Below the pieces are notes generated by a model that did not search any database, had not been told where the DNA came from, and saw nothing but the letters and a program-made list of their open reading frames with translations. Positions 20,005-30,088 of a stretch of 64,000 nucleotides of DNA are shown piece after piece. A program made the position numbers and the translations under genes. The first letter of the stretch is position 1; every line of letters begins with the position of its first letter. This DNA is from Crambe crambe (Eukaryota; Porifera; Demospongiae; Poecilosclerida; Crambeidae), in assembly GCA_963924555.1 (NCBI GenBank), contig OZ004597.1:6211904-6275903 (forward strand), in the 5' to 3' direction.

Positions 20005-21016
20005 ATGACAGGCTTTCCACCAGCTCTTATTTTTGGTTCTCCACAGTACTTCAGAGACGGTAGTGGCCATGTAGGAGATCCTAGCATTGTTCCAGATCAA
20101 GCTTACGCTGCTTTGCCCGAGCTCCCCGTTTACTCACCAGGACATTACGGAAACGCTCCTTATTCTGCAGTAGATGAGTAAGTTTGCTAACTAGGTCCCC
20201 TGGAGGATGAACTAGTTACAGTGTAGCTGCCATGCTAGCAAGCAGCTGGCTTTGTACTATGTGTATGTGTTGTTAGAATCTGTTAGAATTAATGAGTAGT
20301 TCATCGTTTTTGATTGTGTGATGTTCGCTCTCCTCAGGCCACTGGTACCAGTTTGGGAATCTCACGAAATTGATGCTCTCTTGGCTCTCAACTTCGAATC
20401 TACGTGCAGTACCCAGGTCCCAGATTCTGCACCCACTCCGACTTCTTCGTCTGTCAGTACTTTTACTGACGAACGTCCACCACCCCTTCCTGAGCCCATT
20501 GTATCTGTTCCAAACCATGGCGGCACAGAGTCTCCCACCGTGGTCGGTCCCAGTCTCTCGGAGCGTTCTCCCGGATCTAAACCGAGGAGCGAGAATCCAA
20601 ACAAGTCTGGCAATAACGTCTGTCAGATTTGTGGCAAGAGTGTTGCTCATCTAAAAAATCATACGAGGATTCACTCGGGAGAGAAGCCTTATTGCTGTGA
20701 CGTGTGTGGAAAGGCCTTTGCTCGAGCTGACAATCTTACAGCTCATCTGCGTATTCACTCTGGAGAAAAACCTTTCGGTTGTCCGATATGTCGGAAACGA
20801 TTCTCTCAGAGCTCGTCTGTGACCACCCATCTACGCACTCACTCGGGTGAAAGGCCCTATCGTTGCGACTTTTGTGGGAAGGCGTTTGCCGACGCCTCCA
20901 ACCTTACCACACATAAGCGCATACACAGCAGTGAGAAGCCCTATCGGTGCAAGATCTGCAACCTAGGTTTCTCGCAGTCGAGCAACCTCCACAGACATGT
21001 GAAAACTCACAACTAA
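20005..21016 (+). CDS. C2H2 zinc-finger transcription factor, two exons
   Basis: Gene model from the sequence: exon 1 20005-20177 (ends GATGA before GTAAGT), exon 2 20338-21016 (after CTCCTCAG). The split codon GA|G restores the frame and gives 283 residues. The first 150 residues are Pro/Ser/Tyr-rich ([11 protein letters not shown] in exon 1) and may be an activation or cofactor region. Five fingers fill residues about 153-280, joined by SGEKP/SGERP/SSEKP linkers. Finger 1 is short (CQICGKS...NHTRIH, C-x2-C-x9-H), so it may not fold normally. Fingers 2-5 are canonical, e.g. [21 protein letters not shown]-type spacing. It should act in the nucleus as a sequence-specific DNA-binding protein; the target is unknown. 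There is no SNAG, KRAB or BTB motif. The ATG lies 40 bases from a LINE inserted head-to-head. Confidence 0.88.
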
Positions 21017-21352
21017 ATCAGCCACCCATCCCCATCCATCCAGATTTGCAGCCTCACTGGTAACTGCATACAACATGATATTTATATCATCAATCTCTTT
21101 TTTTTTCTCCTCTAATTTCTGTTGAGCATATCCAAAACAGTTACATTATGCTGTGCAGGTTCATGTTTTTATCTATGGTACTTTGTTATAGTCTGGTAAA
21201 GGGTCTAGGTACCGTCTACGTCAGCGCGCGCGCGGTTTGGCAAACCGGATATGCATCATGGCGCATGGCCGTGCCGGCCGGCCGGGTGGCCAGTTACGTA
21301 ACCGGTATCCCGTAATATATAATGGGAACCACTATTATGTTCACCCAATTTA

Positions 21353-21556
21353 ATGGGTCACGTGATGTTGCCAGTTGCAAGCGCGCATGCTGAATATTAT
21401 GTGGACAAGCACAGGGTGGTAACTGTTACTACTTACGGAGTCAGAAAATCAAGGAAAGCAAGATCTGGAAAGGAGAACAGGTCACCATCGTCATCACTAT
21501 CTAAAACCAAGATGTTCGAGTTGCCTTCCTTGCCATCAGGCATGAGTGCGACGTGA
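21353..21556 (+). CDS. small Ser/Lys-rich ORF with KEN-box-like motif
   Basis: A 67-residue ORF lying 330 bases after the zinc-finger gene. The upstream sequence (21215-21300) is CpG-rich with GCGCGCGCGC, GGTTTGGCAAACC and GCCGGCCGGCCGG, resembling a promoter. The protein has a basic stretch RKSRKARSGKENRSP followed by SSSL and an acidic/hydrophobic end. KENRS resembles a KEN degron recognised by APC/C in cell-cycle proteins. It may be one exon of a longer gene. The family is not recognised. Confidence 0.35.
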   Translation: MGHVMLPVASAHAEYYVDKHRVVTVTTYGVRKSRKARSGKENRSPSSSLSKTKMFELPSLPSGMSAT

Positions 21557-22370
21557 GACCTTATCGGGTTATAATCTGAAGCTACCTGACGTATATGTAG
21601 GGATTGTTGGCTGGATATACAGAACAGAGATTGATCCCATTTCCATCTTTCTTGATTCCTTACTTCTTTGAGCAGTGGTCATCCCTACATCTTTTTTCCT
21701 CTCTTTTATGGTTTTAGCTATGTATTTCTGTGTGTATGCAGGGACAGATGAAAGAAGAATAGTTCTCCAGCATACCAGCCCAATCGTTATCGACGAGTCG
21801 AGGTGTTGCGTTATTGTTGAGCTATACTTGGAGGTCTGAAATAGAGTCTACCGTGGTGAATCTAAATCTCTGATAATTATTATATAGACTATATGAAGCT
21901 AAACGTTCGGCATGATTCCTAGATTCACTTTTGACTGCTCAAACCCAAGTTGGAATGACCTTCACCAATAGGAGTTCTTTGTTGTCACAAAGGTGAGTGC
22001 ATACGTGGTTGAGCCTGGCACGTATGAATAGTTCAACTAAATTTTAGCACGTCGTGTCTGTTTAGAAGCCAACAGATTCTCTCACCGAAATGACTGATAT
22101 GCATCTCCTTTGTTCTACATTAGGTGAGGAGAAATTTACCGTGACACGAAACCTGTGAGATGATAATATAGGTGGCGATAGACTGATTAGTGGCACACAA
22201 ATCGGCACCGTTAATGATGCATCCAGTTCAATATCGGTTGTGTGACTGGGTGACTGATTAGTAGAAGCTAGTTTCCTCAGCCTGGTTGCAAACTGAGCAG
22301 TTGTCTTTTCAGAACTTGTGACTTGAAGTAGCCATTGAGCTTTGTCATTCCAGAATTTTTTTTTCTTTCA
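21557..22370. repeat. intergenic with copy of the ATATACAGAACAGAGATTGATC repeat
   Basis: 21592-21715 contains GGATATACAGAACAGAG, ATTGATCCCATTTCCATC and TTGAGCAGTGGTCATCCCTAC, shared with two copies at 45350-45470 (inverted) and 45590-45700. The rest shows no gene. Confidence 0.65.
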
Positions 22371-22412
22371 AAAAAAAAAAAAAAAAAATTTAAAAAATAT
22401 AAAAAAATTCCC
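22371..22412 (+). repeat. poly-A / A-T rich tract
   Basis: A run of about 18 A residues followed by TTTAAAAAATATAAAAAAATT. It may be the tail of a retroposed sequence, but no element body was identified. Confidence 0.6.
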
Positions 22413-22787
22413 AGGACTGATTCGGAGAAGGAATAATATTCTGAAGAATTATTAAGGAGTGTGGCATTAAGGACAGGTACAATAATAATAACAACAGTAA
22501 ATCAGTTCAATGTAACAAGCACTAATCAATACTGTTATTTACCTCGTCCACAACAATCTTCGAATGTGCTTCAAGGGATAAATATTCCATTGCCACTTCA
22601 ACTGACCCTGTGCAGATGTAGTAATAGAGGGATGGGGGAAAGGAAGGGAACCCTGGGCCCCTGGGCCCTCTTGCAAGACGGAATGGAGGATCAATTTGCC
22701 CAGCATTTTATAATGGCCAGTCGACAAGTAATAATAGGCCTCCTGGTTCATAGACGGCAACAAATATAAGTCATTTTGCTCAAATAA

Positions 22788-22843
22788 GCTTAGGCTGGTG
22801 GACCATGTAACTTAAGCTTAGGCTGGTGGACCATGTAACTTCT
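22788..22843 (+). repeat. 28-bp tandem duplication
   Basis: AAGCTTAGGCTGGTGGACCA followed by TGTAACTT occurs twice in direct succession. Confidence 0.85.
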
Positions 22844-23399
22844 TGAAGATCGGGAAAAAATTTCTTCTAACACCACCAAGGTCCAAGGCCATTTGGTCTA
22901 TATAATAATAATAACATGGTATAATAGCTATAGCTAAGGCATTTATCTTACCTTTATAAGTTACTTCAATAGGACTGGTCCTTGTACAACTTCAAACCGT
23001 GATCACTTTGTAATGTATCTGAGTCTATTCTTACTTGAAGCATAGAGGTCTTCATTTTCTTTGCTCTAATCAAGGATCTTCAGAGCACTGATGTTGATCA
23101 AAATTTGACAGGCTGATTTTGCAGAGTAAGAGTAAGACAACTGTATTGATGCACTGTCTCTGGAGATCAGGCAACATCTCATACAAAACCTCAGTTTTCT
23201 CATCTGATTTGTTGGGGTAGAAGGCTGGAGGGGCAGTTGTAACAGACTGCAGACACACAGAGTACTATACCTTTGCCCATATGCGAGGGAATTAATTTTA
23301 TTGTTCATGCTTTAGCATGGCTGCAAAAATCATAATTTATTATTGTCATGACAATGGATCTGGGTAGAAGACCACCTACTTAGCTACTATGTAAGTTCA

Positions 23400-23790
23400 T
23401 TCATTTCACAGCAGTATGAGCGTTTATTGCAGTAAACTGTTTTTTCACTGCAGTATAGCTAGCTATTATTAGTGGCTATTATTACTGCAGTAAACGTTTT
23501 TTCACTGCAGTGCTGCAGTAAACTTTTTTCACTGCAGTGGCTATTATAACTTTCTTTTCACTGTGGTGGCTAGAATGATCCCACTGCAGTAGCTAAACAT
23601 ATTTTCACTGCAAATAATATCAAAAAGATAAATAATCACTAAAGCTAATTTTTGACACTGATTCTGCTCCATAAACTGTTTTTTTTTCCTGCTGCAGTAG
23701 CTATCACAACTGTTTTGTTTTTTGTTTTTTTTTTTCACTGCAGTGGCTAGACTGAAGTAGCTAAACATATTTTCACTGCACTACAGAAAT
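23400..23790 (+). repeat. irregular CACTGCAGT-containing satellite
   Basis: TTTTCACTGCAGT with GGCTATTA or AGCTA spacers recurs about a dozen times, and a longer ~150-base block (AAATAATA...AAAGCTAAT) is repeated at 23610-23650 and 23790-23832. The self-complementary CTGCAG core makes it a potential hairpin former. No coding. Confidence 0.7.
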
Positions 23791-23832
23791 GCAAATAATA
23801 CCAAAAGGATAAGACACAATCACTAAAGCTAA

Positions 23833-24766
23833 TAGTTGTAGGATGTATTTGTATACAGTAATAACCCTTAATGACTTTTCAAAGAAATCCCTTCTTTTGA
23901 TGAGTCACAAACTGCTGGACCACACTACATTCTTGAGTCTCTGTAGCTACTGCACGTAATGTGACAGAATCAAAGGACATGGATTAGAAAGAGGACAGGG
24001 ACAAGGCTTTATACCAGACTGCTTTCATTAGAGAGATTACACTCTTGAGACTAACAGAATTCCCACCCATGCCTTTTCACTAAATCTATAGGCATGGCAT
24101 GAAAACAATATAAAAAATTAATCAAGACTCAAAAAATAAATATATATAGACTGCTCTAAACAATATATCTCTCTTGTTCCAATAATATCTTTCACTTTAT
24201 ACCTGAGCAATAAATGGTGAATAAACATCTCTCATTATAATGTTACCAGTGTACCTGTTATAGATCTGTTCATCTTTCAATATGGACTGTGTGTATAAAT
24301 GATCATTCCAAGAACCTGCATTGTATGTGATAGAGCTTAACATACCTAGTGTCCAAGTATCTAAAATTTAAGTCTGTGTCCAAGAATCTGAATTTGAGTC
24401 TGTGTATCGTGATTTAGTGAGCTGTGATACAGACTTAAATTTTTGATTCTTGGACGAAATTACCTACCTACACCCAAATTACTGTTGACCCATACCACTC
24501 ATACATCACACCCTTTATACCATACTCGCGGCATATGTGCTTATATCTCCACAGGAAGTAAACCACCGCTTAACAGTGAGTATGCACCTAACAGTGAGAT
24601 GGATAATTTAATCTGGGTGGGCATTATGTTTAAGTTTATTTCGTCCTGCCTGTCTATAAGAAAGGAGAAAAAATCCGTTAAAACAAGTTATTTGTTTGGA
24701 ACTGCCCAAGCAGAAATAGTAAAGAGCGCTTAACAAGGAGTAGTCCTAACAATGAATGTGCGCTTA
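23833..24766. other. intergenic, nothing recognised
   Basis: AT-rich. Short direct repeat words (GTCTGTGTCCAAG / TTGGAC) occur near 24360-24450. No gene supported. Confidence 0.45.
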
Positions 24767-25919
24767 TTAACGAGATGTGCCTAATAATGTGCGAGTACAG
24801 TAACACACATCCAACTTGCCTTCATAAATCAACTCCTCGATAAAATCGTCATCCTCATCCTCTGTAAACTGTAGAATTGTTAACCCCAATTGCTTCCAGT
24901 AGAGTTTTTCGGCCTGCCATGAAACGGGTTTCTGATAAAATGGTCCAGAGATAAGAATGCGACTCTTGGATTCTGTCGATGTCAATCAGAACAGCCTTGC
25001 AATCTTCCCCTTTCAATGAAAAACATACATTTGGCACTCTTACGTCCAAATGTGCCCACTTCAATTGATGTAATGAAGACAATGCCTCCTTGACTAGCCT
25101 TGCAAAGTCAAAAAGGCTTTTTGAGCATCAATGTACTCCAAAGGTCCGGTGACACAAATAAATGAGGACTCAAATCTACTGGTTCATAGGACAATAAATG
25201 GTCACATTTTCGAATCTAGATAAGACTTTCAGCACCTCAGATTCCCGAACTATGTATTTCCAGTATTTCATTTTGTCAGTGATGACTATAGAGTGGGATG
25301 TTACTTTCTGACTGCATTCACTGCTTGCCTGCACCATATATCCGAAATCTTTTAGTTCCTTTGAACCAAATCTTACAAAATAAGAACGTGGAGTATGTCC
25401 TTCCTTTCTTACAATGTCTATCCACGTAAGCGATCCTCTAAGCAGATCTAGAACCCGCGTTCTGACTTCAGAAAGAGGTAGATATTCCGCAACCACATCA
25501 AATTGTGGCGGTGCCGCCACAAACGTGCATTGAATTACTGTGACACAATGCTGATAACCGCATTTCGGAAAAACCAAAGAAAAAATCTTATCGATCTCTG
25601 GCGTGTACATTTTTAATGAGCGAAGAAGGTCAACCGTGTTGGACACAGCTTTGGCTATGGTATGTTGATAACTGTCGGGTGAAGTCCCAGAGTGCTTCTC
25701 AACGATGAAAAACATAACCAAGTCATTACCCACTTTAATTTTAAACGAAACGTCTGGTCTGATATCAGTAGATGTCAATAAGGGAGACAATTTACCAACG
25801 AAATGGGAAGACTCCGCTACGGAAAACGTCACGTTTTGGAAACGAAAGTTAAGATTTTCCTCGTCTATGATGTGTAAAATAGCACAGTGGCATGCAAAGA
25901 AACAGCCATGCACAATCAT
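24767..25919 (-). pseudogene. nuclease-like + protein kinase-like fusion, frameshifted
   Basis: The N-terminal ORF (25919-25176, 247 aa) has R-P-D-V (D56) and IVEKH (E74-K75) then a Gln-containing helix, resembling a PD-(D/E)xK fold with an imperfect E-x-K. A kinase-like domain begins near residue 215 (YIVRESEVLKVLSRFENV, an N-lobe helix). After two compensating frame changes at about 25195 and 25130, the minus strand reads DFARLVKEALSSLHQ, then the catalytic loop H-L-D-V-R-V-P-N (25050-25030) and metal site L-I-D-I-D-R. Another shift near 24975 is needed to read YWKQLGLTILQ and FIEELIYEGKLD, the typical C-lobe end. Kinase domains of this kind accompany nuclease-like domains in Crinkler-like eukaryotic effector families. 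Three shifts suggest a pseudogene, or several indel errors. Confidence 0.6.
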
Positions 25920-26250
25920 ATGTACATCGCTAGGTATTTATAGTATATGCGTAGGTAGTAGTTGTTAAGAATGCCAAATCCATTGAGTAAGTAAATCATG
26001 CCATGGGGACACCAAGCCACTGGATGGATATTTTGTGTTGGGGTACAAAATATATGAAATTAGCTCGTTACGGATGCTGCATAGTAATGAGAACTTAGTG
26101 AGTAGGGAAGTTTTCGGTGGTCTGAGCTGTCTCCGTCCATCAAAAGTGATTGCTCTTGCATGTGTATGGACAGAAAATTTAACCTCACTGTTGCAGAGCA
26201 CAATGATAGTCAGTTGAGGTGGCATCCTATGATAATAAAAAGATGCAGCG

Positions 26251-26545
26251 TATCATGCTATGAGATCATCAGGCTTTATCAAGTTACCATCTCAACGCAC
26301 TTTGAGAGATTATACTCATCTTATTAAGGCAGCTACTGGTATTAAACCAGAAGTCAGTGTCCAGCTTTATGAAGGAAACCAAAGTGAAGGATTTAGAAGA
26401 ATGGCAAAAATATGTTGCAGTTGTATTTGATGAAATAAAAATTAAGGAGGACCTAGTCTATAACAAATACATAATTATGAGATTATTGGATTCATTGATT
26501 TGGGTAATGTGAATAATCAACTGAATTCAATGGCAGAGATCGAGA
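26251..26545 (+). pseudogene. THAP9/P-element-type transposase fragment
   Basis: 26260 onwards reads MRSSGFIKLPSQRTLRDYTH and then GIKPEVSVQL, the helix-turn region before the catalytic core of P-type transposases. After a frameshift it reads VVFDEIKIKEDLVYNK (about 26422-26470) and then, in another frame, EIIGFIDLG. F-D-E-I-K-I-(K) marks the first acidic catalytic residue of the RNase H-like fold. Both ends are missing and at least two frameshifts are present, so it is a relic. Confidence 0.6.
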
Positions 26546-26639
26546 TTTCTTGTACTCTGGGCTTTCATGAATTGATTTCTTGACCTTATTCATTCCGAGA
26601 GTAGACAATTTCTAATTATTATTCTCACGTGAGCATAAC

Positions 26640-26782
26640 ACGGATGATTGCGCGCGTTTCCTGTCCCTCCCTACTCAGTATCTATGCTCTGCCTTGCTGC
26701 CTGACTCCCAGCCTGTAAGCTGAGTCCCCAAGCCTTCCCTGCCCCTTCTGTCACCGCCGCTGCTGTCTCTGCCTGCCAACCT
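26640..26782 (+). promoter_or_regulatory. pyrimidine-rich candidate 5' leader exon
   Basis: A C/T-rich stretch (CCTGTCCCTCCCTACTCAG, then CTGCCTGCCAAC) ends in CTG|GTAAGT-type sequence (GTAAGT at 26783). It resembles the leader exon before the gene at 46476 and the mini-exon arrays at 42.5-43.9 and 63-64 kb. A matching acceptor (ATCACAG, 27273) lies nine bases before the ATG at 27283. Confidence 0.4.
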
Positions 26783-26919
26783 GTAAGTATGTAATATAAT
26801 CTTTAACTAAGCCGACTCTGTCTTGTGGTCATGGACTCAAACTTTTAAAATTTGTTTTTTTAGCTAGCTACATAAGGGAATGCCAACTAAGCTAGCCCTG
26901 TACACAAAGAAAGTAGTAG

Positions 26920-27062
26920 AACTAGTTATATTAGTAGAGCCTAGTATATCTTAGTAGAGCCTAGTTTTTCTTAGTATATCTTAGTAGAGCCTAGTTTTTC
27001 TTAGTTTTCCCTAGTAGAGCCTAGTTTTACTTAGTAGAACCTAGTTTTTCTTAGTAAATCCC
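26920..27062 (+). repeat. ~20-bp TTAGTAGAGCCTAGTTTTTC minisatellite
   Basis: About seven imperfect units alternate CTTAGTAGAGCCTAG with TTTTTC or TATAT spacers. Confidence 0.85.
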
Positions 27063-27227
27063 TCTTCTAGAAAACGATGTTTCTAAACTAGAGAGATAGG
27101 CTAGGCAACCTTTCAGGTGGACTGCAACTGTCCCTGGCCTGAAACTCAATTAGGCCAGACAAAAAAATGATTAGTTTCTCAGGCCTGCCCGCACTAATTT
27201 TCAGTATCTGCATAAAACATTTTATAT

Positions 27228-27245
27228 CACGTGAGTAATCACGTG
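27228..27245. promoter_or_regulatory. two CACGTG E-boxes
   Basis: CACGTG at 27228-27233 and 27240-27245, spaced one helical turn apart, 38 bases before the ATG at 27283. A TTTGGCGCC (E2F-like) word follows at 27257. Together this looks like a core promoter for the next gene, possibly bound by bHLH-zip factors (USF/MITF/Myc type). Confidence 0.45.
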
Positions 27246-27282
27246 ACCAATTAATTTTGGCGCCAGATCACAGAGTGAGAAG

Positions 27283-27720
27283 ATGAGTTTGCTTGTATCC
27301 ACAAAAATCTACGCAATCAACCCAGGCGTAGCAACAAGAGTGGTCAGAGACTGGCGGGTGGTGATGGTCCCTGATGATAACAATAGTATCGACGTTCTCG
27401 GTCTTTACGAAGGAATTGCCAACCATACTTTTGATCTGTTGGAACCTTTTTTAGCGTTTGAAGGTGACAAATCTATAAAAGCTCAGATAGGGAGATCGCA
27501 AGTTGCAAAGGACTATCCGGACATACCATTATCGGTGAAGTTGGCGGATGCTGCTCGATCTTTTGGTATCTACTTCAAGTTTTTTGTCTTGCTGGGACCC
27601 AAAGATGCTTCTAAATCATCAGCAAGGCTCTGGAACACCTAAAGATGTTCAGATGGCTTGACGAAAATCATCTTGGGTGGTCTCCTGACATTGCAGATAT
27701 CTTTCTACTCTTCTGAGTGT
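27283..27720 (+). CDS. hypothetical protein, possibly frameshifted
   Basis: An ORF of 119 residues starts at 27283 after a clean promoter-like region (tandem E-boxes, E2F-like word) and ends at 27642. No family was recognised. It has a basic N-terminal half with RVVRDWRVVMVPDDN and a later hydrophobic stretch FGIYFKFFVLLG that could be a buried strand or a short membrane segment. In the +1 frame from about 27615 the sequence stays open and protein-like (LEHLKMFRWLDENHLGWSP) until 27718. A one-base indel or an unseen intron may therefore separate the two halves. Confidence 0.4.
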
Positions 27721-30088
27721 TTTGCATCCATCTGCTCGCACTGTGCATGTGAGTGTGATAAGCATGTTGAAGGAGAATATCCCCTTTGCTCAGTGAAGGT
27801 GTACGTTCATTGCTGAAGAGGAAGAGAAAGATGTTCACTCCCCATCACTAGTAACTATGGATCATACCATCATTTTTTTGTTTTTTTTTAAAGTTATGTA
27901 TTAATTTTGTATCTTGGTACCACGCCCTTAAAAACAAAAACAAAAAAAAACAAAACCTCATTGCCTCATTGTTTTTATTATTATGTCTGAGAAACTAATA
28001 ATTTTTTCGTCTGGTCTTAAACGTGCAGTTTAATTTCCCCCAATTAACGCACACCACAAGAAATGAAATTGTCTTAGTTTGTACCCCCTGCAAACTCTTA
28101 GCTCTACCGCAAAAGCTGATGCTTGTTCATCCTTGCAAACAGTGGTAGCATAAAAAGAAAGCACAGCAGTAGCAAGAAAGCGATGTTCTAAAAACACAGC
28201 ACCTTCTGATCGCTTGCTACACTCCACTCTAAAACCTAGTTTAGAGTGCAGCTGCCAAAAAGTGGCACTCTTTCGTTTTGGCGCACTAGCGGTTGAGTGA
28301 AGCTGCTTAGTTCCTAGAGCTTGTTTTGGTGGACATTCGGACAACTTTCTGGTTTTGTCTGACCAGGCAGCGATGTAGACTGCGTTGTTTTCTATGAAGC
28401 GATTTCAAGGTATGTAAATAATCAATCATTACCAGTTTTTTTTTTGTACTAACACATCATTATTAACAAAATAACCATTACCAGTTTTTAGTAGTAACAT
28501 TACTAGTGTATAACATCAGAGAAATAGACATGACTTCCAGCAAAGAGTGGCCCGAGGTCACTTCACGAAACCATCATGTACACCCTGCTGTGTGTGTGGA
28601 AGAAGCAGCCTCGGTACTCTCACATCTCTAGCCTAACAGCTGAACAGCAGTAGTATATCCACAGTCCACAGTATCATCCCGGAAACAAAAGACCGCAGCA
28701 ACATGAGGAAGAAGGAGTGTCCTATACTGCTGTAGCTTATTGGCAACATACATGGTAGTTGTAAGGACCTCTCTGGCAAGTTCTAAGGTATAGCGTTGTC
28801 TTTGGCTATCTCTCTTCATAAAGTCATATTATTTTTCAAATCAGGTTTATCCTGCTGATGCTGTCTCAATTTACACTGAGTTATACCTAGAAATAAGAGA
28901 TGGTAGGGTAAAGTTCTCGCTCATGCACCAGTGATAAACTTTTCAGAATATCGTTCTTGGGGTGTATACCTAGCTTTTCGACCACACACTTGTAGTGCAT
29001 GTAGGATTGTAGGTGTATTATCAGCTATAGACTGCTGAATTTCTCGTGCTACCTAGTCTGTGAGCAGTGCTAGATTGAACCCTAACAGACCACCAGATGA
29101 AGGTGCTTATGATCTGATTCACATCATACATATAAGTAGACAAATTGAAATAAGATAGTTTAAACACTATCGTCTCACTCAACTAGTCACCAATCTGTTC
29201 TCTCGTCACTCTATAACTCTCAACCAATCGTGTCACACACACACACACACACACACCAAAAATTGACTCACTTAACCAATAGCACCTCAATATACATGTA
29301 CACAATTCTCTGCATACTATGCTTGCTAGCCAGCCACTCGTATACTTCTATCACTGTACCTTATCCAGGGTTCTGCCCAGGATTCTGATGGCTGAAATTT
29401 ATTTTTCCATGCCTACTTTGCTTCATTAGGTCCCTTTGGCCATCACTCTGATAATGTACAAGCCTAAAATTACTGCAGCTGAGTATAATGAGTGGTGGCC
29501 AAAATAGCCAAGTGGTGGCCAAAATGGCCACTGTCGACCAGTGTGGGCAGAACCCTGCTTATCAGCCATCTGAAAAAGTGGCACTCTTCCGTTTTGGCAT
29601 CCTGTGGTAGTTGATATACATACAAAATGATGCACTGAATAATGATCTATGCAATAAGCTAGGAACCAGCCGTGTCTGACTTACAGTTCTCTGTTGAACC
29701 TTCGAAACACACCGAAAGCTGGAACTCCACGTGGCGGTCTTATTGACTTCATACCTGCCTTCTGTCAAAAATTATCTGATTTCTCGAACTCAAATAGCAA
29801 AATAAAGGTAGATTGATCTTATAGCAGTGATGTCAATGCATTTTTGCTAGCTATTGCTCAAAATTCTAGCAGCTACTAGCTGAAGTCTACTGCTGACTCA
29901 GCACCATCTTTTTCGGTGGCACAGCCTGACACGCCCACTTCCGGTGGGAAATAAAAAACGTGAAAAATTGTACAGTTGCGGTCCGCCTGCTTTGACCATA
30001 GATAGAAGAGCTCTCTGCATGTGACACCAGTGTCTGGCAAAACTTGTTTATACCTTGCAGATCCTCAATTGAAGCTGAAGGGGGTGCA
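27721..30088. other. intergenic, short unassigned ORFs and a (CA)n repeat
   Basis: A minus-strand 104-residue ORF (28344-28030) contains PKRKSATFW, and the same PKRKSATF start recurs on the minus strand at about 29598-29575. These are probably copies of a repeat or the 5' end of an unrecognised element. (CA)n lies at 29233-29256. CACTTCCGG (29936-29944), an ETS-type site, sits about 150 bases before the ATG at 30089. Confidence 0.4.
29233..29256 (+). repeat. (CA)n microsatellite
   Basis: About twelve uninterrupted CA dinucleotides. Confidence 0.95.

Noticed and set aside
20273-20650. Minus-strand ORFs of 83-125 aa opposite the zinc-finger exon
   Set aside because: Antisense shadow of a well-supported coding exon.
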